Notes: generated from the letters alone by a model not told the origin. Positions 1 to 8,585 are shown, counted from the first letter of the stretch. The stretch is DNA of 64,000 nucleotides from Holophagales bacterium (GCA_016714815.1 JADKBZ010000001.1:722227-786226); one strand, 5' to 3'. Translations and numbers: made by a program.

Positions 1-985
1 CGCCGATCAGGTTCGCGAGGGATGAGATCGGGGTGCCGCAGCCTCCGGCGTTGACGCCGTAGAGGAGCGCGGTGAAGAGGACCCCGCCCCCTGCCTTTGC
101 CGCCGCGGGGGCGAGGAGGATCGCCGCCGGGACGTTCGAGACGGCCTGCGAGAGGAGCGCGCCCGAGAGGACGAAGCCCGCGGGTGTCGCGCCGAGGAGC
201 GCGACCGGATCGAGCACCGCGAAGAGCGCGGAGCGGCGCAACCCTTCGACGCCGACGAAGAGGGCGGAGAAGACGCCGAGCAGCGTGAAGTCGGTTTTCA
301 GGAGGCCGCGCCCGAGGAGGGCGGCGGCGGGAACGGCGGCGACGAGGGGTGCGAGCCGCGGAATCGCCTGCGAGATGGCGAGGAGCTGGAGCGACAGGAG
401 GAAGAGGCCGGCGGTCGCGAGCCGAGGCTCGACGGGGCGGGGCGTCTCCGGCGGCGCGGGCAGCGGACGCCGCGGGACGAGGACCGGGACGAGGGCGAGC
501 GTGGCGACGGCCATTCCCGCGACCCAAGGGAGCTGCGCCGAGAAGAACCCCGCCGTCGTGAAGCCGCCGCGCGAAAAGAGGAGGAGGTTCTGCGGATTTC
601 CGGTCGGCGTGAGGCAGCCGAGGAGGTTGGCGGCCTGGATCTCGAGGACGACGACGCGGAGCGGGTCGAACTCCGGCGCGACCTTCTCGAAGGCGAGCGT
701 GAACGGGACGACGAGCAGGAGGGCGACGTCGTTCGTCACCATCGCCGAGACGGCGCCCGTCGTCAGGATCGCGGCGACCGCGAGCATCCGCTCGGACCGG
801 ACCCGGGAAAGGACCTGCCCGACGACCGCCTCGACGAGGCCGGAGCGCTTCAGGCACTCGACCGCCAGGATCAGGACGAGGAAGAGCGAGAGGAGGTGGA
901 GGTCGAGAAGGGCCCGGATCTCGGAAGGGGAGACGAGCCGGAGAACGAGGGCGGCGAGGGCCAGGGAAAGAGACGCCGCAAGCAC
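1..985 (-). CDS. SLC13/ArsB-type anion permease, 3' end cut by window
   Basis: Inner-membrane transporter of the citrate/arsenite (SLC13, ArsB/NhaD, YbiR-like) superfamily; the substrate cannot be told. My translation of the reverse strand stays open from a GTG at 985 to the window edge. It contains hydrophobic segments plus two family signatures: a VTNDVALLLVVP stretch after the first helices and a TPTGNPQNLLLF stretch in the first re-entrant loop, with the equivalent second-half loop NAGGCGTPISSLANLIG at the edge. The C-terminal part lies outside. The start is uncertain: there is no Shine-Dalgarno, but TATGAT sits 6 nt upstream, which fits a leaderless message. The upstream region is interrupted at once by the inverted repeat of the neighbouring cassette, so the original promoter may have been altered. 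Confidence 0.75.
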   Translation of the reverse strand, partial: MLAASLSLALAALVLRLVSPSEIRALLDLHLLSLFLVLILAVECLKRSGLVEAVVGQVLSRVRSERMLAVAAILTTGAVSAMVTNDVALLLVVPFTLAFEKVAPEFDPLRVVVLEIQAANLLGCLTPTGNPQNLLLFSRGGFTTAGFFSAQLPWVAGMAVATLALVPVLVPRRPLPAPPETPRPVEPRLATAGLFLLSLQLLAISQAIPRLAPLVAAVPAAALLGRGLLKTDFTLLGVFSALFVGVEGLRRSALFAVLDPVALLGATPAGFVLSGALLSQAVSNVPAAILLAPAAAKAGGGVLFTALLYGVNAGGCGTPISSLANLIG

Positions 986-991
986 CCCCGA

Positions 992-997
992 ATCATA
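992..997 (-). promoter_or_regulatory. -10-like TATGAT, leaderless start
   Basis: The hexamer TATGAT lies 6 nt before the GTG of the permease gene, with no Shine-Dalgarno between. No good -35 is visible; its expected place overlaps the edge of the inverted repeat at 1004-1016. Confidence 0.4.
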
Positions 998-1003
998 GAC
1001 GAA

Positions 1004-1016
1004 TGGGGTCAGGTCT
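1004..1016 (+). repeat. Left inverted repeat TGGGGTCAGGTCT
   Basis: Exact 13-bp match, in opposite orientation, to 2166-2178. Confidence 0.8.
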
Positions 1017-1071
1017 ACCTTCTACACTCTGCTCGTCGTGTCTCTCGCCGCACCGACACGCTCGCCACCGC

Positions 1072-1100
1072 TCTGCGGGCGGCCGTGCCGCCCGCAGAGT
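1072..1100 (-). terminator. Hairpin after prolyl aminopeptidase
   Basis: A perfect 13-bp stem (CTCTGCGGGCGGC against GCCGCCCGCAGAG) with a 3-nt loop, starting 15 nt past the peptidase stop codon. No T-run follows, so it is either a U-less terminator or an mRNA 3'-end stabiliser. It lies inside the inverted-repeat cassette. Confidence 0.55.
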
Positions 1101-1114
1101 CTCGGTGGGCCGGG

Positions 1115-2086
1115 TCAGAGCGTGGCGAAGCGGTCCGTCGCGGCGACGAGCGCGCGGCTGTTCGGCGGCTCGAAAGCGCTGTGGCCGGAGTCGGGAGTGA
1201 TGATGAAGTCGGCCTCCGGCCAGGCGCGGTGGAGCGCCCAGGCGCTGAAGATCGGGCAGACGACGTCGTAGCGCCCCTGGACGATGACCCCGGGGATGTG
1301 GCGGATCCGGGAGACGTCGCGCAGGAGCTGGTCGTCGACCTCGAAGAAGCCACGGTTCTGGAAGTAGTGGGCCTCGATCCGCGCGAAGGCGAGGGCGAAC
1401 TCGTCCTCCTCGTAATGCCCGGTAAAGGAAGCGTCAGGGAGGAGCTTCGACGTCGCCCCTTCCCAGCCGCTCCAGATCTTCGCCGCGGCGAGCCGGACGG
1501 CGGGATCGTCGCTCGTCAGCCGCCGGTGATAGGCGCCCACGAGATCGCCCCGCTCCGCCTCGGGGATGTGGGCGAGGTAGGGCTCCCAGGCGTCTGGGAA
1601 GAGGATCGAGGCCCCCTCCTGGTAGAACCACTCGATCTCCTTCCTCCGGAGGAGGAAGATCCCGCGCAGGACGAGCTCGGTGACGCGGTCGGGGTGCTTC
1701 TCGGCGTAGGCGAGGGCGAGGGTCGAACCCCAGGAGCCGCCGAAGACCTGCCACCTGTCGATGCCGAGGTGCTCGCGCACCTTTTCGGTGTCGGCTACCA
1801 GGTCCCACGTCGTGTTCGCCTCGAGGCTCGCGTAGGGCGTGCTCTTCCCGCTGCCACGCTGGTCGAAGAGGACGATGCGGTACTTCTCCGGATGGAAGAA
1901 GCGGCGCATCTTGCCGTCCGTTCCGCCGCCGGGTCCGCCGTGGAGGAAGACGACCGGCTTTCCGGCCGGGTTTCCGCACTCTTCGAAGTAGATGTCGTGC
2001 AGGTCGGAGACGCGGAGCCGTCCGGTCCTGTAGGGCTCGATCTCGGGGTAGAGCCAGGTGACGGGATCCTTCACCAGGTGGGCCAT
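1115..2086 (-). CDS. pip: Prolyl aminopeptidase (proline iminopeptidase), S33
   Basis: Cytoplasmic alpha/beta-hydrolase that removes N-terminal proline from peptides. The 323-residue product has the oxyanion motif HGGPGGG near residue 50, the DQRGSGKS motif typical of this family, the nucleophile elbow GGSWGS with Ser118, the acid in QGRYDVVCP and the histidine in SGHS near the C-terminus. Length and motif order are those of family S33. The ATG at 2086 is chosen over an in-frame ATG at 2104 because GGAGG lies 5 nt before it. The gene stands alone between inverted repeats and carries its own 3' hairpin, so it looks like a self-contained cassette rather than part of the peptidase operons beside it. 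Confidence 0.95.
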   Translation of the reverse strand: MAHLVKDPVTWLYPEIEPYRTGRLRVSDLHDIYFEECGNPAGKPVVFLHGGPGGGTDGKMRRFFHPEKYRIVLFDQRGSGKSTPYASLEANTTWDLVADTEKVREHLGIDRWQVFGGSWGSTLALAYAEKHPDRVTELVLRGIFLLRRKEIEWFYQEGASILFPDAWEPYLAHIPEAERGDLVGAYHRRLTSDDPAVRLAAAKIWSGWEGATSKLLPDASFTGHYEEDEFALAFARIEAHYFQNRGFFEVDDQLLRDVSRIRHIPGVIVQGRYDVVCPIFSAWALHRAWPEADFIITPDSGHSAFEPPNSRALVAATDRFATL

Positions 2087-2165
2087 GCGAACCTCCGTCT
2101 GCATCCTGACAGAACGCGCGGGCGGAGTGAACGCGGCCGCGCCCGGTTTCTATAATGGAAAATCA

Positions 2166-2178
2166 AGACCTGACCCCA
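2166..2178 (-). repeat. Right inverted repeat AGACCTGACCCCA
   Basis: Inverted exact copy of 1004-1016. It lies 2 bp outside the stop codon of the S9 peptidase gene. Confidence 0.8.
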
Positions 2179-2180
2179 AA

Positions 2181-4385
2181 CTAGAGGTTCTGCTCGAGGA
2201 AGGAGAGGATGCGCTCGTTGACGGCGCGGCGGGTGGCGGCGTCGCGGGGGCCGTGCTTCATCCCGGCGAAGGGAGTGAAGACGTACTCCTTGCGGGCCTT
2301 GTTGAGCGCGTCGGCGAAGGCGATCGACTGCTGCATGTGGACGTTGTCGTCCGCGGTGCCGTGAATGAGGAGGAGCTTCGGGCCGAGCTTGTCGGCGCTG
2401 GCGAGCGGCGCGGAGGTCTCGTACCCCTCGGGGTTCTCCTTCGGGAGCTTCATGTACCGCTCGGTGTAGATCGAGTCGTAATACTTCCAGTGCGTCACGG
2501 GAGCGCCGGCGACGGCGGCCTTCCAGAGCCCGGGGGCGCGGGTCGCGGCGTAGAGCGTCATGTAGCCGCCGTACGACCACCCGCTCAGCCCGAGGCGGGA
2601 GGCGTCGACGAACGGGAGCTTCTTCAGCTGCTCGATCCCCTCGAGCTGGTCCTTCAGCTCGATCTCTCCGAGCCGCTTCTGGACGGCCGACTCGAAGGCG
2701 AGGCCGCGCCCGCCGGAGCCGCGGTTGTCCATGGCCCAGACGAGGAAGCCCTTCGCCGCGAGCACCTGGTCGAAGAGCGAGGTGCCGCCCCAGCGCTCGG
2801 AGACGACCTGGGCGTGCGGACCGCCGTAGACGTAGACGACGACGGGGTACTTCTTCGCCGCGTCGAAATCGGCGGGCTTCACGAGGCGCGTGTAGAAGAG
2901 CGTTCCGTCGGAACCGGTGAAGGATCCCATCTCGGTCGTCGCGAGGGCGTACTGGCCTAGGGTCGACTTCGGGACGAAGACGCTCCTGGCGAGCGTCCCG
3001 TCCTTGCGCCGGAGGTCGACGCGGGGGGGCGTGTCGACGCTCGACCAGGTGTCGAGGACGAACCGGCCGCCGGGCGAGGCGATCGCCTGGTGCGATCCCT
3101 TGTCGGAGCCGAGGCGGGTGAAACCGGTCCCGTCGAGGGAGACGCGATAGAAGTGCCGCTCCCGCGGGTCCTTCTCGGTCGCCGTGAAGAAGACGGTCCC
3201 GGTGGCGTCGTCCAGCTTCGGCTCCCCGTCGATCCCCCACTCGCCGCTCGTGAGCGTGCCTGTGAACTCCCCCAGCATCCCGTAGCGGTAGAGGTGAAGG
3301 AAGCCGCTCCTCTCGGAGAGCCAGAGGAAGCCGGAGCCGTCGGGAAGGAAGATCGGGGCTACGTGGGAGTTGACCCAGGACGCGGAACTCTCTTTCAGGA
3401 GGACCCGCTGTCCTCCGCCGCGGGTCCGCGGGAGGAGGAGCAGCTCGAGCTCCGTCTGCGTCCGGTTCATCTTCGTGATGGCGACGGCAGCGGAATCCCG
3501 GGTCCAGGAGAAGGAGGGACCGACGAGGTGGGTCTCCCCGTCGAACCCGATGGAGTTCCTGGCGAGCCCTTTCCCGCCGGGAAGGAAGGAGACGATCTGC
3601 ACCGTCGGTGTCGCGTTCGGATCGCCCGGCGTCGGATAGCGCTGGAGGCTGAGCTTTCCGTTCGTCGGGAGGAAGTCGACCAGCGGGTACTCCGGGACGC
3701 GCGACTGGTCGAGGCGCAGGAAGACGAGGGCGGAGGAGTCGGGCGCCCACTCGTACGCCCGGCCGCCGCTGCGCCCCGCGAGCTCCTCCTCGTAGACCCA
3801 GTCGAGCTTCCCGTTGAGGACGGCGGGGCTCCCGTCCGTCGTCAGGCGGGTCCCGACGGCCGTGGCCGTGTCGACGGACCAGAGGTCGTTCTCCTTAACG
3901 AAGGCGACCTTCGTCCCGTCGGGGGAGAAGCGAGCCAGCTCCTCCTCCGCCTCGTCGCTCGTGAGCCGGCGCGCCGACTTCTGCCCGAGCGTGAAGACCC
4001 AAAGGTCGTTCTCCGCGGTGACGAGGAGCGCGGTCCCCGCGTCGTTCCACTGGGATCCGGCGACGGGAAACGTCCGGGGCTTGCCGTCCTTGTCGACGCC
4101 CTCGACCGGAATCGCCTCCAGGACCTTCGTCGCCTTCCCCGTGACGGCGTCCTCCTCCCAGATCGTGGAGGGCGCCTTCGGGCCGTTCCCCTCCCTCTTC
4201 AGGTAGGTGAAGCGCGTGGCGCTCCGCCAGCGCAGGCCGGACGGGCCAGGCTCGACGAGGGGCTCGGCGGCGTGGATCCGTTCGAGAGTCAGGGCCGGCT
4301 TCGCGGCGGGCGCGTCGGCTCCGCGGGCGGCCGGGGAAACCAGGACGAGGAGGACGGGGACGGCGAGCGAAAGGGCGCGGCGCAT
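2181..4385 (-). CDS. Secreted S9 peptidase, dipeptidyl-peptidase IV type
   Basis: Exported serine peptidase expected to release dipeptides or process oligopeptides. The 734-residue product starts with a signal peptide (MRRALSL followed by a hydrophobic core and a cut near ARGAD), then a DPP4-type beta-propeller N-terminal domain to about residue 470. The catalytic domain carries GWSYGGY (Ser), GTADDNVH (Asp) and GMKHGP (His) in the usual order, so it should be active. The same frame is open for a long way upstream; the ATG at 4385 is chosen because it begins the signal peptide and has TATCGT 8 nt before it. A terminator separates it from the M16 genes upstream, so it is probably its own unit within a peptidase neighbourhood. 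Confidence 0.92.
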   Translation of the reverse strand: MRRALSLAVPVLLVLVSPAARGADAPAAKPALTLERIHAAEPLVEPGPSGLRWRSATRFTYLKREGNGPKAPSTIWEEDAVTGKATKVLEAIPVEGVDKDGKPRTFPVAGSQWNDAGTALLVTAENDLWVFTLGQKSARRLTSDEAEEELARFSPDGTKVAFVKENDLWSVDTATAVGTRLTTDGSPAVLNGKLDWVYEEELAGRSGGRAYEWAPDSSALVFLRLDQSRVPEYPLVDFLPTNGKLSLQRYPTPGDPNATPTVQIVSFLPGGKGLARNSIGFDGETHLVGPSFSWTRDSAAVAITKMNRTQTELELLLLPRTRGGGQRVLLKESSASWVNSHVAPIFLPDGSGFLWLSERSGFLHLYRYGMLGEFTGTLTSGEWGIDGEPKLDDATGTVFFTATEKDPRERHFYRVSLDGTGFTRLGSDKGSHQAIASPGGRFVLDTWSSVDTPPRVDLRRKDGTLARSVFVPKSTLGQYALATTEMGSFTGSDGTLFYTRLVKPADFDAAKKYPVVVYVYGGPHAQVVSERWGGTSLFDQVLAAKGFLVWAMDNRGSGGRGLAFESAVQKRLGEIELKDQLEGIEQLKKLPFVDASRLGLSGWSYGGYMTLYAATRAPGLWKAAVAGAPVTHWKYYDSIYTERYMKLPKENPEGYETSAPLASADKLGPKLLLIHGTADDNVHMQQSIAFADALNKARKEYVFTPFAGMKHGPRDAATRRAVNERILSFLEQNL

Positions 4386-4393
4386 CAGGGCGA

Positions 4394-4399
4394 ACGATA
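4394..4399 (-). promoter_or_regulatory. -10-like TATCGT, leaderless start of S9 gene
   Basis: TATCGT lies 8 nt before the ATG of the S9 peptidase, with no Shine-Dalgarno. It falls just after the T-run of the preceding terminator. Confidence 0.4.
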
Positions 4400-4403
4400 G
4401 CCG

Positions 4404-4435
4404 AAAAAGAAGCGCCCCCCGCGGTGGGGGGGCGC
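4404..4435 (-). terminator. Rho-independent terminator of the M16 operon
   Basis: On the minus strand the stem GCGCCCCCC/GGGGGGCGC (9 bp, 6-nt loop) is followed by TTCTTTTT. It lies between the second M16 gene and the S9 gene. Confidence 0.8.
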
Positions 4436-4474
4436 CGGGAAACGGCCGGATGCCGACGGGGGGAGAGGGGAGCC

Positions 4475-5989
4475 CTACTTCGCGGCGGCCGGGGCCATCG
4501 GCTTCATCGTGAGAGGGTCGCGAAGCGGGACGTCGGTCACCTTGCCGGCCGTCAGCTCGGGGAACTTCACCGGGTGCTTCGGATCGGGGTTCAGGAGGTC
4601 GTCCTTCTTGCCGACGGCGAGGACGGCGACCCTGTCGGTCGCAAGGAGCCGCTCTGCGACCCGCTTGACGTCGGCCTTCGTCACCTTCTCGATCCGGGCG
4701 GCGTAGCCGGCGAAGTAGTCGGGCTGCCTGGCGAAGCGGCCGGTGAACTCCTCGTCGACGAAGACGCCCATCGTCTGGGCCTTCGACGAGAACCTGCGGG
4801 AGAGCGTATCGACGAAGGAGCTCTTCGCCGTCCGGAGCTCCTCGTCGGTGACCTCGGCCTCGCGGATCCTCTTCATCTCCTCGAGGACGATCTGCGTCGC
4901 GAAGGCGCACGTCCGGACCTTCGACTGGAAGGAGGCGCGGAAGGTGCCGGGGAACCAGACGCCCCCGGGCAGGCCGGAGCCGGCCGAGTAGGCGAGCCCC
5001 TCGTCGGAGCGGACGCGGTTCGTGATCCGGCTGGTGAACCCTCCCCCTCCGAGGACGTCGTTCATGAGGAGGGCGGCGTCGTAGTCGGGGTCGTCGCGCT
5101 GGAGCGCGGGGAGCATCACGGAGACCCGGCCCTGGTTCACGTCCTTGTCGACGAGGTAGAGGCCGGGCGCCAGGGCGTGCGCCGGCTTCGGCACGGACGG
5201 CGCGGCTTCGCCCTTGTAAGGCCACCTGGCGAAGAGCGCGTCGAGCTTTCCGATCATCTGCGCGCGGGTGACCCCCTTGCCGAAATCGCCCGAGGCGGCG
5301 ACGACGACGTTCTTCGGATCGACCCACCTGCGGTGGAAGGCGACGAGGTCGTCCCGGGTGATCCCGTCGAGAGAGGTCTTCGTCGTGTAGCGGTTGAGGT
5401 AGTAGCCCTCGCCGAAGGTGAGGAAGCCCCGTTCGCGCGCCTCGATGTCGGCGGTGTCGTCGTTGCGGGACTTCATGTCGGAGAGGAGCTGGCCCTTGCG
5501 CAGCGTCAGCTTGTCGTCCTGGAAGCGGGGATCGGTGAGGACCTCGCGCAGGATCGCGAGCCCCTCGTCGAGGTCCTTGGCCAGGAGGCTCATCGACACG
5601 GAGCCCCGGTCGATTCCGTAGCTCGAGTTGATCTGGGCGGCGAGGAAGGCGAGCCGCTCCTCGAGCTGCTCGGCCGTCTTCGACTTCGTCCCCCCGCGGG
5701 CGAGGAGATAGCCGGCCAGCTCCGCGAGCCCTTCCTTGCCGGCGGGGTCGAGGTAGGTGCCGCCGCGAAGGGTGACGGTGAGGGAGACGAGCGGAAGCTC
5801 GCGGTCCTCGGCCACGTAGGCGACCGGGCCCGACTTCAGGACGGTCCGGTACTCCTTCGCCGAGGGAGGCGCGTAGGTGAACTTCGGGAAGGTCAGCTTG
5901 TCCGGGTGCGGCGGGACGGCACCAGCCGCCGGGGCCAGGAGCAGGGCGCCGAGGAGAGCGAGGGAGGAGGTCCGGCCGGGGGTCTTCAT
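4475..5989 (-). CDS. M16 peptidase-like protein, non-catalytic subunit, secreted
   Basis: Exported 504-residue protein with a signal peptide and two M16 domains (pitrilysin/insulinase fold). In the first domain the zinc-binding HxxEH site is missing: the aligned stretch reads GLAELAGYLLARGG. It should therefore not be a peptidase by itself. In M16B enzymes such an inactive subunit pairs with an HxxEH subunit and contributes a conserved Arg/Tyr pair to substrate binding. The active partner is the next gene upstream, ending 19 nt before this ATG. The ATG at 5989 is preferred to an in-frame GTG at 5998 because GGAAGGTG lies about 6 nt upstream. The partner role is inference from the family. Confidence 0.88.
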   Translation of the reverse strand: MKTPGRTSSLALLGALLLAPAAGAVPPHPDKLTFPKFTYAPPSAKEYRTVLKSGPVAYVAEDRELPLVSLTVTLRGGTYLDPAGKEGLAELAGYLLARGGTKSKTAEQLEERLAFLAAQINSSYGIDRGSVSMSLLAKDLDEGLAILREVLTDPRFQDDKLTLRKGQLLSDMKSRNDDTADIEARERGFLTFGEGYYLNRYTTKTSLDGITRDDLVAFHRRWVDPKNVVVAASGDFGKGVTRAQMIGKLDALFARWPYKGEAAPSVPKPAHALAPGLYLVDKDVNQGRVSVMLPALQRDDPDYDAALLMNDVLGGGGFTSRITNRVRSDEGLAYSAGSGLPGGVWFPGTFRASFQSKVRTCAFATQIVLEEMKRIREAEVTDEELRTAKSSFVDTLSRRFSSKAQTMGVFVDEEFTGRFARQPDYFAGYAARIEKVTKADVKRVAERLLATDRVAVLAVGKKDDLLNPDPKHPVKFPELTAGKVTDVPLRDPLTMKPMAPAAAK

Positions 5990-6008
5990 CGTCTTCACCT
6001 TCCGCTCC

Positions 6009-7781
6009 TCACTTCTTCCCGGCCGTTTCGAGCTCGGCGAGGCGCTCCCTCGCCTTCGCCACGAGGAGTTCGATCCCCTTCTTCACGTCGGGGGGGACCT
6101 GGCCCGCCTGGGCCTCCATCTTCGCGATCCCGTCCTTCAGCTTCGCGGCGTCGGTCTCGGCGGCGAGACGCTGGAGCGACTGCTTGATCATCGGGCGGAT
6201 CTGCTCGGGGACGCCCGCGAGCGCGGCGTCGTCGTCCGCCGGGGCCGAGCCGGCCTTGCGGGTGACGAAGGCCGTCGCCTGGTTGTCTTTCACGAGGTAG
6301 GTCCGGGCGACCCTCTGGACGTCGGCGGCGGTGACGGCGTCGAGCTTCTTGGGCCCTTCGTTCATCTCCTTCCACTCGCCGGAGCCCTCGTTGAAGAGGA
6401 GCTGGAGGAGGATGAAGAAATTCGAGGTGAGGCGGCGGAACGAGCCCGCCGCGATGTTGTTCTTCACCTTCTGGAGCTCTTCGGCGGGAACGGGCTCCGC
6501 CTTCAGCCGCTCGATCTCGGCGAGCGCCGTCCGGGCCACGTCCGCCGGCGTCTTCCCTTCCTTCGCCTCGGCGGCGACGTTGAACGAGCCGGCGTACTTC
6601 GCCGGGGCGCCCATTCCGTTGTGCGAGGCGCGGGCCTCCGTGGCGACGGCGTCCGCCGGGAGGACCATCGACTTGTAGAGCCGCCCCGTCCGGCCGTTCA
6701 GGAGCTCGGCGAGGACGGAGAGAGCGTACGAATCCTTGTGCTGGAACGGCACGGTGTGCCAGCGGATCTCGGCGGTCGGGTTCGTGTCGGCCTCGCCCTC
6801 GAAGCGAAGGTCGTACTGCCACTTCGCGGGAAGGGTGATGACCTCCGGGGGGGCGACCTTGCCGCGCGGGATCCGCCCGAAGTACTCGCTGGCGAGCTTC
6901 AGCGCCTCGGCCTTGTCGAAGTCCCCGACGAGGACGGCCGTGAGGTTGTTCGGCGCGTAGTAGGTCGCGAAGTAGTCGTCGGCCTGCGCCTTCGTGATGT
7001 TCGCGACGTCGGACGCGTAGCCGATGACGGGCCAGGTGTAGGGGGTCGAGTGCCAGAAGATGGAGTCGAACGCCTCGTCGAGCCTGCCGGTCGGCGTCGA
7101 CTCGACGCCGAGGCGGCGCTCCTCGTAGACGACGTCCCGTTCGGCGTAGAACTCCCGGAAGACGGGGTCCCGGAGCCGGTCGGACTCCATCCAGAACCAG
7201 AGCTCGAGCTTGTTCTTCGGCACGGTGATGAAGTAGAGGGTCAGGTCGTTCGTCGTGCCGGCGTTCATCCCGGAGGCGCCGTTCTTCGTGTAGATCCGGT
7301 CGAACTCGTTCTTGACGAGGAGGTCGCGCTGCTCCTTGACGAGGAGGTCGAACTTCGCGTCGAGCTCCTTGTAGCGGGGCGTCCGGCTCTCCGGCTTCGT
7401 GATGTCGTCGACCTCGCCGCGGCGCAGGGCGGCGCGCATCTTCGACTCCTCGGCCCGCATCTCGTCGCGCAGCTTCTCCTGCTCGGCGATGATCTCGAGG
7501 TCCCGCTTCGGGTCCTTCGAGCCGAGCGTCGTCGTCCCCTTGAACATCATGTGCTCGAAGAGGTGGCTGATGCCCGTCATGCCGACGCGCTCGTTGACGC
7601 TGCCGACCCTGGCGACCCAGCCGGCGGCGACCGACGGCTCGTCGGGGCGGTAGACGAGGAGGAGCTTCATCCCGTTCGGCAGGACGTGCTCCTCCCCTTT
7701 GACTTCCTGGGCCGCGGCAGGGCCTCCGAGGAGGAGGGCCGCCACGGCGGCGGCGACGAGAGTTCGTCTACGGATTTTCAT
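6009..7781 (-). CDS. Secreted M16 zinc metallopeptidase, catalytic subunit
   Basis: 590-residue exported peptidase with signal peptide (MKIRRRTLVAAAVAALLLGG, cut after AAA). The zinc site HxxEH is seen as HLFEH within GISHLFEHMMFKG, followed by a long insertion (about residues 90-150) rich in charged residues before the family motif GMNAGTTNDLT. Two M16 domains are present, with the C-terminal domain around residues 270-450, and a charged tail. It heads a two-gene operon with the HxxEH-lacking subunit; the pair probably forms a heterodimeric or oligomeric peptide-degrading chamber in the periplasm. The long frame upstream of the ATG is fortuitous; the signal peptide and GGTGAGG fix the start. 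Confidence 0.93.
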   Translation of the reverse strand: MKIRRRTLVAAAVAALLLGGPAAAQEVKGEEHVLPNGMKLLLVYRPDEPSVAAGWVARVGSVNERVGMTGISHLFEHMMFKGTTTLGSKDPKRDLEIIAEQEKLRDEMRAEESKMRAALRRGEVDDITKPESRTPRYKELDAKFDLLVKEQRDLLVKNEFDRIYTKNGASGMNAGTTNDLTLYFITVPKNKLELWFWMESDRLRDPVFREFYAERDVVYEERRLGVESTPTGRLDEAFDSIFWHSTPYTWPVIGYASDVANITKAQADDYFATYYAPNNLTAVLVGDFDKAEALKLASEYFGRIPRGKVAPPEVITLPAKWQYDLRFEGEADTNPTAEIRWHTVPFQHKDSYALSVLAELLNGRTGRLYKSMVLPADAVATEARASHNGMGAPAKYAGSFNVAAEAKEGKTPADVARTALAEIERLKAEPVPAEELQKVKNNIAAGSFRRLTSNFFILLQLLFNEGSGEWKEMNEGPKKLDAVTAADVQRVARTYLVKDNQATAFVTRKAGSAPADDDAALAGVPEQIRPMIKQSLQRLAAETDAAKLKDGIAKMEAQAGQVPPDVKKGIELLVAKARERLAELETAGKK

Positions 7782-7870
7782 GGACACCTCACCCTGGTTC
7801 TTTCTTGCGCGGCACCGGGCGCCGGGGTTCGGCCCCGAAGCGGGCCGAGCGGGCCTGGCCGCCGCGGCGG

Positions 7871-8578
7871 TCAGAGAAAACGGCGGATCGCGTCCCGCCA
7901 GAACGGCCAGTCGTGCCCGAAGACTCCGGGCCAGAATTCGGCGTGGACGCCGATCCCCTTCGCCTCGAGGAGCCCGGCGAAGTGCCGGTTCTCCCCGATG
8001 AGCGAGTCGTGCTCGCCGGTGGCGACGAACCACTCCACCTGGCGGAGCCGCTGGACCAGCCCGTCGTCGGCGTTGGCGACGAACGCTTCGGGGCAGTGGT
8101 AGTAGCAGAGCTCGTCCCAGTAGCCGTCCAGGAACTGCCCCACGTGGTAGAGCCCGGAGAAGAGGACCGCCTTCGTGACGAGCCCCGGGTACCGGCCGGC
8201 GAAGCTCGCGGCGTGGTAGGCGCCGAAGGAGGCCCCGGCGACCCCGAGGTCGCCGCGGCCGCTGCGGTGCTGGATGTAGGGGACGAGCTCTTCCTTCAGG
8301 TACCGGTCGTAGTCGGCGTGGCGCCTCACGCGGTAGACCGGGGGCGCGTTCTTGTTGTACCAGCTCTCGGTGTCGACGGAGTCGACGCAGACGAGCTGGA
8401 TGTGGCCGGCGTCGACCTTGTCGGCGAGGGCGCCGGTCAGGCCGAAGTCCTCGGCCTGCCAGAAGCGCCCCATCGAGGTGGGGAAGATGACGACGGGGTA
8501 GCCGCGGTCCCCGAACCAGAGGAACTCCATCGTCCGGCCCAGGTGGTGGCTGACCCAGGAGTGGTATTCGCGCTTCAT
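7871..8578 (-). CDS. Putative esterase, alpha/beta-hydrolase (esterase D/PHB-depolymerase-like)
   Basis: 235-residue cytoplasmic protein (no signal peptide) of the putative-esterase family. The nucleophile elbow reads GVAGASFGAY, the acid is probably in ATGEHDSLIG, and the histidine is in VFGHDWPFW near the C-terminus. The N-terminus MKREYHSWVSHHLGRTMEFLWFG matches the start of this family, and TAGACT lies 7 nt before the ATG without a Shine-Dalgarno. It is divergent from an ATP-grasp gene with only 94 bp between start codons, which suggests joint control and a shared substrate. Substrate unknown. Confidence 0.8.
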   Translation of the reverse strand: MKREYHSWVSHHLGRTMEFLWFGDRGYPVVIFPTSMGRFWQAEDFGLTGALADKVDAGHIQLVCVDSVDTESWYNKNAPPVYRVRRHADYDRYLKEELVPYIQHRSGRGDLGVAGASFGAYHAASFAGRYPGLVTKAVLFSGLYHVGQFLDGYWDELCYYHCPEAFVANADDGLVQRLRQVEWFVATGEHDSLIGENRHFAGLLEAKGIGVHAEFWPGVFGHDWPFWRDAIRRFL

Positions 8579-8585
8579 GCGGCGG

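Larger units (their letters stand above)
1004..2178. mobile_element. Possible RAYT/REP-like cassette carrying a peptidase gene
   Basis: The 13-mer TGGGGTCAGGTCT occurs at 1004-1016 on the plus strand and, exactly inverted, at 2166-2178. The two copies bracket one gene (prolyl aminopeptidase) and its downstream hairpin, and I did not see the motif elsewhere in the window. From memory, GGGGTCAGGTCTTGA-type sequences are common next to IS200/REP-associated tyrosine transposases in many genomes, and the right copy continues as TTGATTTT in that style. No transposase is present, so this could be a non-autonomous unit or the scar of two insertions. The right end sits 2 bp outside the stop codon of the next gene. 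Confidence 0.45.

Noticed and set aside
2151..2156. Perfect TATAAT on the plus strand
   Set aside because: It would drive antisense transcription into the S9 peptidase gene; no -35 box and no gene follows, so I do not call a promoter.
4386..5327. Extension of the S9 peptidase frame to 1048 residues
   Set aside because: It would be antisense-like or out of frame with the M16 gene; a signal peptide begins at 4385.
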